Below are positions 36,071 to 47,448 of a stretch of DNA of 64,000 nucleotides, piece after piece. Each line of letters opens with the position of its first letter. Positions within the stretch are counted from its first letter, which is position 1. The notes under the pieces are model-generated. The model saw only the letters and a list, made by a program, of their open reading frames with translations. It was not told where the DNA came from and made no database searches. Source of the DNA: Cynocephalus volans (lineage: Eukaryota > Chordata > Mammalia > Dermoptera > Cynocephalidae); the NCBI RefSeq assembly GCF_027409185.1, contig NC_084462.1, positions 24,713,577 through 24,777,576 of the forward strand, given 5' to 3'. Made by a program: the position numbers and the translations under genes.

Positions 36071-36731
36071 TAGAAAAGTAATAAGTAGATTATTACAGGT
36101 ACCACATAGGTACCCTCTATACGCTCACCCTTTCCCATTCTGTTCCTCACAAAGAAATCAGTCCGTATCATGAATTCAGTGTTTGTGATTCTATCTATAT
36201 TTTGTACATTTGATATATATTCATATTAAATAGCATTGTTTGCAAGTTTTAGAACTTTGCATAAATGGAATGATATGTGTTTATCACTACTTATTATTTT
36301 TTCAAGATTTAGAAAGTTTTAAGACAGAGCTGTTCTTCGTTCATTTTAGAATTATAATTCCACATTTGAAAATACCATAATTTCTTCATCAATTTTTTGA
36401 TGTGTTGTCATTTAGATAGTTTTCAATATTCTGCTATCACAAACGATGTCTTCAATAAACACTATTGTACACGTTCCCTGGCTCTCGTGTAAGAAAGTTT
36501 CTCTACAATTTATAATCAGAAGCAAACCTTTGGATTGTAAGTTATATGCATCTTCAACTTTACTAAGTATTGTTAAATTGCTTTTCAAAGTTCTTATAAC
36601 AATTTACACTCCCAGCAGTGGTATATGAGACTTTTCATCTCTACACATCTTCATTAGCTGTGTTTTTGTCAGATTCAAAGATTTGTTAATATTAAAATTA
36701 TTAAATAATATCATATTTTGTTTCTTCAACA

Positions 36732-36835
36732 TTTTTTTTTAAATTTAGAGGCAGCTGGCTGGTTTGGGTATCCAAACCGTTCTCCTCGGTGTTACAAGGC
36801 CACATTGCAACCAACTGAGCTAACTGGCCAGCCCT
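36732..36835 (-). mobile_element. tRNA-Ile-like SINE monomer
   Basis: On the minus strand GGGCTGGCCAGTTAGCTCAG is followed by a box B region and an A-rich tail. The flanks share ATCATATTTTG near 36710-36720 and 36840-36850. Confidence 0.85.
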
Positions 36836-37005
36836 AATTATCATATTTTGGTTTCAATTAAATTTCCCTGACTACTTGTGAGATTGAGTATATTTTCATA
36901 TTTTATTCATCATTCTAAGTTTTTCTTCTGTGATCTCCTGGTTATATCTTTTGCCCATGTTTTCTGTTGGGCTATATAATTTCTCTTATTATTTGTATAA
37001 CTTCT

Positions 37006-37105
37006 TTTTTTTTTTTCTTGGTGTCTGGCTAGTACATGTATTGAACCCTGGGAATTTGTGTTGTCAGCACCGTACTCTAAACATCTGAGCTAACCAGGCA
37101 GCCCT
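37006..37105 (-). mobile_element. tRNA-Ile-like SINE monomer
   Basis: On the minus strand GGGCTGCCTGGTTAGCTCAG is followed by GGTGCTGACAACACAAATTC and a poly(A), seen here as the T-run at 37006-37017. Flanks share TGTATAA-TTC. Confidence 0.82.
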
Positions 37106-37887
37106 CTGTATAATTCCTTTATTTCTTCTGAGTACTAATCTTGTGTTACTTATGTCTCTTACAGTTATCATATTCCAGTCTATAGCTTGACTTAACCTAT
37201 GTTTATGTGACTTTTTGTAATGAAGAAGTTTTTTATTTTTATATAGCCCAACTTAACCAATATTTGCCTTTATGACATGTGCCTTTTGTTATGTCTAGGG
37301 TAATATTTTCCCAAGCTCAAAGCCTGGGAAAAAAGACATTTGCTGCTATTATCTTCTTTGGGTTTTAAGGTTTGCTTTTCAAAGTTAGCTCTTTAATCCT
37401 CCTGGCATTGATGTTTATGTATAGTGTGAGGTTCAGAGCTAATTATATTCTTTTCCATTCGTTGACTATTCAATATTTTCCCTATAGATTTGAATGCCTA
37501 TCATGTTTAGATAAAATTAGTTATGTTCATGGATCTAGTTTCTTCCATGATCTATGTTACCATGCCTAAGCAAATGCTACAATGTCATATTGAGAGAGTT
37601 GCCTAAAACTATTTCACACAGAAAGTTTGAAAGATAAAGAGATGAAGAAAGATATATCATGAAAATATTAAGGAAATGAAAAATGTTATAGCAATTTTCA
37701 TATCATAAAATTTAGAATTTAAGGCAAAAATCAAGAAAGGAAAATGCATAATTTACCAGTAACATAAAAGAATTACCAGGTTGGATGAGCTGAACAACAT
37801 TGCCTTGAAATGTATGAAGTTACAACTGCTGAATTACAGAGAGGAATTTCTTTCTTTTTTTTTTCTTTGTCAAATCTACAAATACAG

Positions 37888-38315
37888 TGTATTAGTTCAT
37901 TTCTGTTGCTCATACAGAATACTTGAAATTGGGTACTTTACAAAGAAAATGAAATTTACTTCTTACTGTTTTGTAGGCTGGGAAGTACAAGGTCCAGGGG
38001 ACACATCTGGTGAGGGCCTCATTCTGGGTGGGAACTCTCTATAGGGTCCCGTGGCAACACAGGGTATCACATGGTGAAGATGGTAAGAGCAAGACAGAGC
38101 TTATCCTCTCACTCGCCCTCCTTATGAAGCCATCAAAACCACACCCGTTACCCCACGAATGGACCAATCCATCCACAAGGGAGCAGTCCTCACAATCTAA
38201 TCACTTCATTAAGGCCCCACCTTCCAAATACCATAATCAGACTTCCCACCCTCTTAGCACTGTTACAATGGGGCTCAGGCTGCAATGAGTTTCAGGGGCC
38301 ATTCAATCCACAGCA
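37888..38315 (-). mobile_element. MaLR (MST-type) LTR
   Basis: In reverse complement the element reads from a TGCTGTGGATTGAATGG start to a TAATACA end. The plus strand shows CATTAAGGCCCCACCTTCCA, CTTATGAAGCCATCAAAACC, CACATCTGGTGAGGGCCTCA and GTTTTGTAGGCTGGGAAGTA. It splits an old L1. Confidence 0.82.
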
Positions 38316-38889
38316 CACGGTATAATATATTTACATCTAAAATAAATAGATAAAGCAGACATAAAACAATTAATGAAGATATAGATGATTGGAATAAGAA
38401 AATGAATAAGCTAAATCAAATAGGTTCAGAATTCTATTCTGAAGAAATAGAAAATACATATTATTTTCAAGGAAACCCGGTATACAAACAAAAATTTAGT
38501 CATTTGCTGGGTCACAAATGAACTCTAAACAAATTTCAAGGAATTGATATCACAAAGACCACATTTCTAGTCATAATGCAAATAAATGAGGGAAAAGCAA
38601 GAAGAAAAAGGTAGCAACTTTTAAAGTTCAAAAACTTCAAAAATAATTCCTAAATAATTCACCAGTTAAAGAAGAAATCACTATGGGAATTATAAAACAT
38701 GTAAAACAGAATTAAAATGATGCTTCCCCATATTAAAATTTGGAGAATACAGTTAAAACTGTGCTCACAGGGAAATTCATACCCTTAACCATTTTTATGT
38801 CATATAAGGAAGGCTGAAATAGATGAGTAAAGTGTTCTGAATCGTGAAAGTATAAAAAAGAAAGAAATTCTATGAGAAAGTAAAGGAAT

Positions 38890-38985
38890 GGGCTGGCTGG
38901 CTGGCTCAGTTCTTTACAGCACGGTGTTATAGCACCAAAGTCAAAGGGTTCAGATCCCTGTACTGGCCAGCCATCAAAAAAAAAA
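38890..38985 (+). mobile_element. tRNA-Ile-like SINE monomer
   Basis: GGCTGGCTGGCTCAGTTCTT, GGTGTTATAGCACCAAAGTC, AAGGGTTCAGATCCCTGTAC and TGGCCAGCC, then an A-rich tail with AAAG repeats. Confidence 0.88.
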
Positions 38986-39639
38986 GAAACAAAGAAAGAA
39001 AGAAATGAAAGAAGAAACTGAAGGAATGAATGTTATAGATAGCAGCAGAAACAACTAAAATAGAATGGAGAGTTTCTTGCCTGGTACTATTTTCACCTAC
39101 GTATTTTCACCAACCCTCACTGACATCAGGACAACATATTTTTAAATCAACTTGAATAACTGAAGATCTAACAAAATAATGAGAAATTGTCAGATGAAAA
39201 TCTAAATGAAGGCAGGGACTTTTCACGTATTTCCAGCCGCCATGCTGTTGGCCAAAGTTTACCTATTTACCTTAAACAGCGATTATGTTATGCTATTGAG
39301 ATTTGAGGATTTATCTGTTAAAGGCAGTTACTATTAGCCATTCCTAATTAATATCCTGATTCAGGCCAGCTGTGGGATCCCAATACCACACCTCTACACT
39401 CTGGTTTCTCTTCAGATCATATAAATCTTTCATGCTTTACCAATACCACACCTCTGAGACTGGAAATCCCAGATGAAACCTGAGAAGATGCTCCTCTCTT
39501 CCCTTCACTACCTGGTCCTTGATCAAGGTGTCATACTACCAGATCATTAACCTGCTACATAGTAAAAAAGCAAAAAGCAAAACCAGGTGATATGTTAAAG
39601 TCATCTCAGAGTAAATATAGGAAGACTAAGAAACACTTC

Positions 39640-39715
39640 ACTCATTCAGATTTACTGAAGATAATCTAGTGTGATCTGCCACCTCAGCTACCTTATTTGT
39701 AAAATGAGATCATGA
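39640..39715 (+). mobile_element. Short MIR-like fragment
   Basis: CCACCTCAGCTACCTTATTT followed by GTAAAATGAGAT is MIR-like. It lies just before the start of the long L1. Confidence 0.45.
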
Positions 39716-39817
39716 AAGAACCTCCGCAGGGCCATACGGGGGAAGAAAAGATCTTTGTGAAGAAAAGCAACAAAATGCAGTAACTATTTGGGACCCAGCA
39801 CCGGATCGGCGGCGGAT

Positions 39818-39846
39818 GCAGCAGCAGCAGCAGCAGCAGCAGCAGC
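39818..39846 (+). repeat. CAG trinucleotide repeat in L1 5'UTR
   Basis: A nearly perfect run of about nine CAG units, followed by further GCAGCAGCAG at about 39870-39890. Open frames through it give alanine or leucine runs that are by-products of the repeat. Confidence 0.85.
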
Positions 39847-40176
39847 GGTGCCACCTGCTCACCCAGCGGGGGCGGCAGCAGCAGTGGCAGTGGCGGCACC
39901 TCCTCACCTGAACATCAGGGTGCTCCAGACCCAGGTGCCCCAACAATATCTCCTCAAGCCAAAGCCCCAGGACCCCAAGGACTGCATTTGCATACCTTCC
40001 CACCCAACTCCTCCTCGGGACCTGACCTAACTGAAGGACATTTACCAGCCAACTGCTCCCACCAACTCACCCTAAGAGAGCCCGGTCTGCCTGCTGTGTT
40101 CATCAGACTGCCCAGTGGAACAGAAGATACTCTGCTCATTTCATCTGATCTGTGGACTGAGAAACCCCCTGCCACA

Positions 40177-41160
40177 ATGAATGAACATCAAAGAAAAGAT
40201 ACCAGAAATACAAAAAATCAAGAAAGTACACCATCAAAAGATAATAAATCTCAAGCTCTAGATCCTATAGAACAAGAAGCCCTTGAAATGACTAACAAGG
40301 AATTTCGAGTGATAATTCTAAGGAAACTGAATGAGATACAAGAAAACTCAGCTAGACATCATGATGAAATGAGGAAAAGTATACAGGACCTGAAAGAGGA
40401 AATGTACAAGGAAATCAATGCCCTGAAAAAAAATGTAGCAGAACTTGCGGAACTGAAGAAGTTATTCAGCGAAATAAAAAACACAACGGAGAGTTTAACC
40501 AGCAGGCTTGTGGAAGTTGAAGAGAGAACCTCTGAATTTGAAGATAGGCTGTTTGAAATAACACAAGCAGACAAAAAAAAAAAAAAAGACAAAAGAATCA
40601 AAGGCATTGAAGAAAATCTGAGAGAGATATCAGACAACCTTAAGCGCTCAAATATCCGAGTCATGGGTATTCCAGAAGGGGAGGAAAATGGAGATTGCAT
40701 TGAAAACATATTCAACAAAATAGTGGCAGAAAACTTCCCAGGTATAGGAAAAATCACAGATCTTCAGATCCAGGAAGCTCAACGATCTCCAAATGTATTC
40801 AACCCAAAGAGGTCTTCTCCAAGACATGTTATACTCAAATTGGCAAAACTCAAAGACAAAGAGAGAATCTTAAAAGCTGCAAGAGAGAAGCATCAAATCA
40901 CCCATAAGGGAGCCCCAATCAGGTTGACATCAGACTTTTCATCACAAACCCTAAAAGCCAGAAAGGAATGGGATGATATATTCAAAATACTAAAAGACAG
41001 AGATTATCAGCCAAGAATACTCTACCCTGCAAGGCTATCCTTCCGAAATGAAGGGCAAATAGTATATTTCTCAGACAAACAAAAACTGTGGGAGTTCACT
41101 ACTACACGACCACCCTTACAAGAAATTCTAAAGGGAGTACTCGGTTTGGTTCCTGTATAA
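40177..41160 (+). CDS. L1 ORF1p (intact open frame)
   Basis: This encodes the L1 nucleic-acid chaperone that trimerises and coats L1 RNA in the cytoplasmic RNP. I chose the ATG at 40177 (context GCCACAATGA), giving 327 residues, close to the family's usual length; the frame is open further upstream but that reads 5'UTR. A heptad-rich coiled coil spans about residues 45-130, an RRM-like domain has SNIRVMGIPEGEE near residue 160, and the C-terminal domain ends with YPARLSFRNEG and LQEILKGVLGLVPV. No internal stop is present. ORF2 starts 193 bases downstream in another frame. The intact frame suggests a fairly recent copy, although ORF2 is broken. Confidence 0.92.
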   Translation: MNEHQRKDTRNTKNQESTPSKDNKSQALDPIEQEALEMTNKEFRVIILRKLNEIQENSARHHDEMRKSIQDLKEEMYKEINALKKNVAELAELKKLFSEIKNTTESLTSRLVEVEERTSEFEDRLFEITQADKKKKKDKRIKGIEENLREISDNLKRSNIRVMGIPEGEENGDCIENIFNKIVAENFPGIGKITDLQIQEAQRSPNVFNPKRSSPRHVILKLAKLKDKERILKAAREKHQITHKGAPIRLTSDFSSQTLKARKEWDDIFKILKDRDYQPRILYPARLSFRNEGQIVYFSDKQKLWEFTTTRPPLQEILKGVLGLVPV

Positions 41161-41353
41161 TAACTACCACTGCCATAAAAACCCAAGAAAAATCAAAACC
41201 CACTAGTATAATAAAAATGGCATTCATGAAGAGAAAACAAACAAACAAAAAGGCTATATACAACCTAAGGAACCAACAAACACAGAAAACAAACAGTAAA
41301 TCAGAAAGCAAGGAACAAAAGACACCTAAGACAACCAAACAAGAATCAATAAA

Positions 41354-44300
41354 ATGCCAGGAATAAATGAACACTTTTCAATAGAAACTCTTAATGTAAA
41401 AGGCTTAAATTCCACAATCAAAAGACACAGACTGGCTGACTGGATTAAAAAGGAGGACCCAACTATATGCTGCCTTCAAGAGACCCACCTCACCCATAAA
41501 GACTCACATAGACTAAGAGTGAAAGGGTGGAAAAAGATTTACCATGCAAACAGAAAAGAAAAACGAGCTGGAGTAGCTATTCTTATATCTGACAAAGTAG
41601 ACTTTAAACTAAAAACCATAAAAAGTGATAATGAGGGACACTACATAATGAAAAAGGACTGATCCATCAAGAAGACATAACAATCATAAATATGTATGCA
41701 CCCAATGTCAGAGCAGCCAGATTTATAAAACAAACTCTATTAGACCTAAAGAAGGAAATAGACACTGGTACCATAATAGCAGGGGACCTGAACACCCCAC
41801 TGTCAATATTAGACAGATCATCTAGGCAAAGAATCAGCAGAGAAACACAAGATCTAAACAATACTCTAGACCAATTGGAATTGGCAGATATCTACAGAAC
41901 ATTCCATCCAACAACCTCAGAATATTCATTCTTCTCATCAGCACATGGATCATTCTCCAGGATAGATCACATATTAGGTCACAAATCAAGTCTCAACAAC
42001 TTCAAAAATATTGGAATTATCCCATGTATTTTCTCAGACCACAATGGATTAAAACTAGAAATCAATAGCAAACAAAATTCTGGAAACTATACAAACACAT
42101 GGAAATTAAACAGCATTCTACTTAATGACATATGGGTACAAGAAGAAATCAAGCAAGAAATCAAAAAATTTATTGAAACTAATGAAAATAATTATACATC
42201 ATACCAAAACCTGTGGGATACTGCAAAAGCATTATTAAGGGGGAAATTTATTGCATTAAATGCTCACCTCAGAAGAATGGAAAGATGGCAAGTGAACAAC
42301 TTAACACTTCACCTAAAAGATCTAGAAAAACAAGAACAATCCAAACCTAAAGTTAGCAGACGGAAAGAAATCATTAAGATCAGAGCAGAACTTAATGAAA
42401 TTGAAACCAAAAAAACAATACAAAAGATCAATGAATCAAAAAGTTGGTTTTTTGAAAAGATAAATAAAATTGACAAACCATTAGCATGGCTAACAAAAAA
42501 AAGAAGAGAAAAGATTCAAATAACAAAAATTAGAAATGAAAAAGGTGATATTACAACTGATTCATCTGAAATACAAGGAATCATTCGAGACTACTATAAA
42601 CAACTATACACCAACAAGTTTGAAAATCCGGAGGAAATGGATAAATTTCTGGACGCACACAAGCTCCCAAGACTGAGCCATGAAGATGTAAAAAATCTGA
42701 ACTGACCAATAACAATAAAGGAGATTGAAGCTGTTATCAGAAAACTCCCAACAAAGAAAAGCCCAGGACCAGATGGATTCACAGAAGAATTTTACGAAAC
42801 ATTCAAAGAGGAATTGACACCAATTCTTTACAAACTATTCCAAAAGATTGAAACAGACGCAAATCTCCCAAACTCATTCTATGAAGCAAACATCAACCTG
42901 ATACCAAAACCAGGTAAAGATATAACCAAAAAAGAAAACTACAGGCCGATATCCTTGATGAATATAGATGCAAAAATCCTCACTAAAATACTAGCAAACA
43001 AAATACAGCAACACTTACGTAAAATTATTCACCATGATCAAGTGGGATTCATCCCAGGGATGCAAGGTAGGTTCAACATACGCAAATCAACAAATGTGAT
43101 ACACCATATTAATAAAATCAAACACAAGGACCATATGATCTTCTCTATAGATGCTGAAAAAGCATTTAATAAAATTAAACACTCATTCATGACAAAGACC
43201 CTCTATAAGTTAGGTATAGACGGAAAGTATCTCAACATAATTAAAGCCATATATGATAAACCCACAGCCAATATCATCCTGAATGGGGAAAAGCTGAAAG
43301 CTTTTCCTTTAAGAACAGGAACTAGACAAGGATGCCCACTCTCACCACTCCTACTCAACATAGTGTTGGAAGTACTAGCCAGAGCAATCAGAGAAGAGAA
43401 GGAAATAAAGGGCATCCAGATTGGAAAACATGAAGTCAAACTGTCCCTGTTTGCAGATGACATGATCCTAAATATCAAACAGCCTAAAGCCTCTACAAAA
43501 AACTCTTGGAGGTGATAAATGATTTCAGCACAGTAGCAGGATACAAAATCAACACACAAAAATCAGTAGCATTTCTATTCTCCAATAGTGAACATGCAGA
43601 AAGAGAAATCAAGAAAACCTGTCCATTTACAATAGCCACCAAAAAAATAAAATACTTAGGAATTGAGTTAACCAAGGATGTGAAAAATCTCTATAATGAG
43701 AACTACAAACCACTGCTGAGAGAAATTAGAGAGGATACAAGAAGATGGAAAGATATCCCATGCTCTTGGATTGGAAGAATCAACATAGTGAAAATGTCCA
43801 TACTACCCAAAGTGATATATAAATTTAATGCAATCCCTATCAAAATTCCAATGACATTTTTCTCAGAAATGGAAAGAACTATCCAGACATTTATATGGAA
43901 TAACAAAAGACCACACATAGCCAAAGCAACGCTGAGCAAAAAAAAATTAAGCTGGAGGCATAACACTACCTGACTTTAAACTATACTACAAAGCTATAAT
44001 AACCAAAACAGTATGGTACTGGCATAAAAACAGACACACTGATCAATGGAGTAGAATAGAGAATCCAGAAATCAGCCCACACACCTACAGCCATCTGATC
44101 TTTGACAAAGGCACCAAGCCTATACATTGGGGAAGAGACTGCCTCTTTAGCAAATGGTGCTGGGATAACTGGATATCCATATGCAGGAGAATGAAACTAG
44201 ACCCATACCTCTCACCATACACTAAAGTCAACTCAAAATGGATTAAGGATTTAAATATACACCCTGAAACAATAAAACTTCTTAAAGAAAACATAGGAGA

Positions 44301-44889
44301 GACACTTCAGGAAATAGGACTGGGCACAGACTTCATGAATACGACCCCAAAAGCACTGAGCATCCGGGAAATGCAAATCAAAACTACACTGAGATACCAT
44401 CTCACCCCAGTTAGGATGGCTGAAATCCAAAAGACTCTGAACGATAAATGCTGGCGAGGTTGCGGAGAAAAAGGAACTCTCATACATTGTTGGTGGGACT
44501 GCAAAATGGTGCAGCCTCTATGGAAAATGGTATGGAGATTCCTCAAACAATTGCAGATAGATCTGCCATATGACCCAGCTATCCCACTGCTGGGAATATA
44601 CCCAGAGGAATGGAAGTCATCAAGTCAAAGGTATACCTGTTCCCCAGTGTTCATCGCAGCACTCTTTACAATAGCCAACAGTTGGAACCAGCCCAAATGT
44701 CCATCATCGGATGAGTGGATACGGAAAATGTGGTACATCTACGCAATGGAATACTACTCAGCTATAAAAACAAATGAAATACTGCCATTTGCAACAACGT
44801 GGATGGACCTTGAGAGAATTATATTAAGTGAAACAAGTCAGGCACCGAAAGAGAAATACCACATGTTCTCACTTATTGGTGGGAGCTAG
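41354..44889 (+). pseudogene. L1 ORF2p (endonuclease/reverse transcriptase), broken
   Basis: The endonuclease begins at 41354 (IETLNVKGLNS, CLQETHLTHKDSHRL), with [20 protein letters not shown] and [11 protein letters not shown] further on. The reverse transcriptase has [21 protein letters not shown] and the catalytic FADDMIL near 43450-43475. The C-terminus keeps the [16 protein letters not shown] zinc-like motif and ends LIGGS. Lesions: a frameshift near 41650-41690, an in-frame TGA at 42703, frameshifts near 43500 and near 43950, and a junction near 44350-44360 where a segment of roughly 120-140 codons before the Cys-rich domain is missing. It cannot make full-length protein. Confidence 0.92.
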
Positions 44890-45020
44890 AAATAAATAAA
44901 TAAATTCACACACAAAAAAAAAAAACCCGGGGGTGGGTGGGGGAAGAAGACACAACAACTACAATTCCTTGAAATTGATATGACAAGCAAACTGAAAGGA
45001 CATTGTTCGGAGGGAGGGGG

Positions 45021-45303
45021 TGTAGGGACCCAAATGCCCCAAGGGATCACACCCCAATCACATAAGCCCTTCTCGGCCACACCCCATCATGGCGCTGCTT
45101 GCCCTTCTCTTCCGTATTCTCCATCCCACCGGCGTGAATTACACACCAATCAGCTCCCCCCAAACCCCATGCGGTATGCTAAGTAGGGATTGTATTTTAA
45201 GCCAATCAGCTTTCCCCTTAAAGCTCTATATATGTGTGTGTGCGCTGCCTAATAAACGGGCTCTCTCCGGTGGATCGTCAACTGGTGTCGACTCGCCCTT
45301 TCA
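45021..45303 (+). repeat. 5' LTR of class I provirus
   Basis: Starts TGTAGGGACCCAAATGCCCC and ends ACTCGCCCTTTCA. It contains CCAAT boxes (CACCAATCAG, GCCAATCAGC), a CTATATATG TATA-like site near 45226, and AATAAACGGG near 45250 as the polyadenylation signal. It is short for an LTR. Confidence 0.93.
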
Positions 45304-45322
45304 TTTGGTGCCGAAACCCGGG
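45304..45322 (+). other. Primer-binding site complementary to tRNA-Phe
   Basis: TTTGGTGCCGAAACCCGGGA lies directly after the LTR. It is complementary to the 3' end of mammalian tRNA-Phe with CCA. This tRNA usage is the hallmark of HERV-F-type elements. Confidence 0.85.
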
Positions 45323-45336
45323 ACGGAGTTTCTCTC

Positions 45337-45462
45337 GAGCGGCGACACTTTTCGGATCGCAGCGGCAACACTTTCCGAGCCACCCCTCAGGGCTCCCTCG
45401 AGCTGTAACACTTTTCAAATCGCAGCAGCAGCACTTTTCGAGTCGCCCCTCAGGAACTCCGT
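45337..45462 (+). repeat. Tandem 63-base duplication in the proviral leader
   Basis: Units at 45337-45399 and 45400-45462 share GAGC..., ACACTTTTC, ATCGCAGC, AACACTTT/GCACTTTTCGAG and CCCCTCAGG in the same order. Each unit also contains an internal echo of the ACACTTTTCGGA/ACACTTTCCGAG word. Confidence 0.75.
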
Positions 45463-45557
45463 CCTGCCAGGCCTCCCTTCCACCGCTCACCATTGACGGT
45501 CCACCCTCGTCCATTGTTTTCGGCGCTGGCTTCTTCCACTCACCACCGGCTCATCAT

Positions 45558-45566
45558 TAGGTAAGC
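45558..45566 (+). promoter_or_regulatory. Candidate major splice donor
   Basis: TAGGTAAGC in the leader upstream of gag matches the splice-donor consensus and would serve a subgenomic env mRNA. This is an inference from position and consensus only. Confidence 0.55.
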
Positions 45567-46089
45567 CCCCCCTTTCCTAAAGGGCACCAGCCCTTTTTCA
45601 GGCTACCGCAGGGCGTCTAGATCATCCGGTAGCCCCGAACACCCATACCCACCCCACCACGGTCTTCACGACCACCATAAATTCCCAAACTATAACAGAT
45701 TCCAAAGCCCCGGCAAATTTTACTTTCATTTTTGAAGGTTAAAAGCCCCATTGTGTTCTCTCCTTCTCTCTTTCACCCTCTTGTCCACCACTCTCTTCTA
45801 ATCTCTGTCCGATTTCCGTCTCTCTCCATTCCCGGGTCCGGGACCCAACCAGAAATTCCTAGCGCTACGTATCTTTCAGGCACCGGGCTTTTGCCCTAGA
45901 GAAGTGGAGGTCTGAGTGATGACCCACACCTCCCTTCTCTCCTCCTGGTTCGTACCTGAACCTGCCGGGACTGACGTGACCTACTGGGGACGCCCTCTAG
46001 GATCCCACCTTTCCCAACCGGCCGAAGGATCTGTCCTATCACTAAATCTCTGTCTGATTTCTGTCTAAAATTCCCATTAAGAGACCAGA

Positions 46090-47448
46090 ATGGGCCCTTC
46101 ATCCTCCTCCCTAGAGGACTCTCCACTTCAATGCCTTCTGAAAAACCTCACCAACCTCCGGCTAGGAGACCTCTTTAACTACTGCCAGCGCCTAAAAAAA
46201 TGGAAGGAGATCCCCTACATCGAGGCTTTTCTCCTCTTGGCTCAGAACCCCACCCTCTGCTCCTCCTGTGCTCCCTCTCAAGTCCTTTTAGCCTGTAAAT
46301 CCTCTTCACAGTCACCCCTCGATCCTTGCACCTTCGACCCTGCTGATGAACCCCCACCCTACCGATCTCATCCTCCCACAGTGCCTCCAGTGTCCGCTCC
46401 TCTTCCCCCATCATCCACGTCACCTTCTGCACCTCCAGCACCATCCACTCCCCCGTCTTTACCCTCACCTACTCCTGACCCACTAAGCCCCCCTTTCACC
46501 CGTTCCCGAGGTCCTCCCCCCACCCCTTCAACAATCGTTCCAGTATGTGAGGTAGCTGGGGCTGAAGGAGTAGTTAGGGTCCATGTTCCCTTTTCCCTAG
46601 CTGACCTTACAGAATTAGAAAAAAGACTAGGCTCTTTCTCTACCGACCCTTCCACCTACATTAAAGAATTCCAATGGATCCTGCAGGCCTACAGCCTCAC
46701 ACATCATGACATCTTCATGCTCCTAGCCAATACCCTCCTCCCTGAGGAACGCCGCAGGGTCTGGGATACAGCCCAAACCCATGCCACTGACACCCATCGT
46801 ACCAATCCAGATCACCCGCCAGGCCCCCAAGCAGTCCCAGAACAGGAACCTAATTGGGATTATAACACAGCCCAGGGAATCCAGGCTCGAGACCGTTTTG
46901 CCTCTTGCTTAATAACTGGCCTCAAAAAATCGGCTCACAAGGTCGTCAATTTCCAAAAAATTCAAGAAATTGTCCAAAAAAAGGAGGAAACTCCCTCCGA
47001 GTTCCTCAATAGATTAACTCAGGCCTTTCAACAATACACTAACTTAGACCCCAACTCAGAAGACGGCCGGCATGTCCTTATGACCTATTTCCTGGCCCAA
47101 TCCTACCCCGACATTAAAACTAAACTTAAAAAATTAGAGCAGGGTCCTGCAACCCCTCAGACCGAAATCCTGTCAGTGGCCTTCAAAGTCTTTCATAATC
47201 GAGAGGAGGAAAAAGAACGTCGAAAACAAAAGGCCGACCACGCCAACTTCCAGATGTTGGCCCAGCTTATCAAACCCCTGGGGTGCCCTCCCACAGCCTC
47301 CACCTCTAAGCCTCCACCTGGAGCCTGCTTTAAATGTGGAAAAGAAGGGCATTGGGCAAAGGCTTGCCCCACCCCCAGGCCACCCACCACTCCTTGTCCA
47401 AAATGCAAAAAGAAGGGACATTGGGGATCTGATTGCCCCCTCGCCTGA
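46090..47448 (+). CDS. Endogenous retroviral Gag polyprotein, open frame
   Basis: A 452-residue open frame encodes the structural polyprotein of the class I provirus. It starts MGPSSSS, with Gly2 available for myristoylation and membrane targeting. A proline/serine-rich stretch (about residues 75-155) holds a PPPY late-domain motif at about 88-91. A capsid-like region follows (about 170-400), with a major-homology-like segment around QKKEETPSEFLNRL. Two zinc knuckles close it: CFKCGKEGHWAKAC and CPKCKKKGHWGSDC. It ends at TGA 47446-47448, and the same frame continues toward the protease, as expected for stop-codon readthrough. No internal stop is seen, which is notable since every other gene of the provirus is damaged. 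Confidence 0.9.
   Translation: MGPSSSSLEDSPLQCLLKNLTNLRLGDLFNYCQRLKKWKEIPYIEAFLLLAQNPTLCSSCAPSQVLLACKSSSQSPLDPCTFDPADEPPPYRSHPPTVPPVSAPLPPSSTSPSAPPAPSTPPSLPSPTPDPLSPPFTRSRGPPPTPSTIVPVCEVAGAEGVVRVHVPFSLADLTELEKRLGSFSTDPSTYIKEFQWILQAYSLTHHDIFMLLANTLLPEERRRVWDTAQTHATDTHRTNPDHPPGPQAVPEQEPNWDYNTAQGIQARDRFASCLITGLKKSAHKVVNFQKIQEIVQKKEETPSEFLNRLTQAFQQYTNLDPNSEDGRHVLMTYFLAQSYPDIKTKLKKLEQGPATPQTEILSVAFKVFHNREEEKERRKQKADHANFQMLAQLIKPLGCPPTASTSKPPPGACFKCGKEGHWAKACPTPRPPTTPCPKCKKKGHWGSDCPLA

Larger units (their letters stand above)
36071..37570 (-). mobile_element. Old L1 fragment, minus strand
   Basis: The segment reads as reverse-complement L1 3' half: TTTTCAATATTCTGCTATCA, ACACTCCCAGCAGTGG, TTATATCTTTTGCCCATGTT and TGTGACTTTTTGTAATGAAG. 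Two SINEs are inserted in it. Confidence 0.7.
37590..39100 (+). mobile_element. Old L1 ORF2 fragment
   Basis: Decayed ORF2 text on both sides of a MaLR LTR: GAGATGAAGAAAGATATATC, then after the LTR AGTCATTTGCTGGGTCACAA and AATAAATGAGGGAAAAGCAA. There is no open frame. Confidence 0.65.

Noticed and set aside
39788..40030. Alanine-rich open frame across the CAG repeat
   Set aside because: It is a by-product of the trinucleotide repeat in the L1 5'UTR, and no start or domain supports it.
45089..45560. Open frames of 108-135 codons in the LTR and leader
   Set aside because: They span the LTR end, primer site and leader duplication of the provirus, where coding is not expected.
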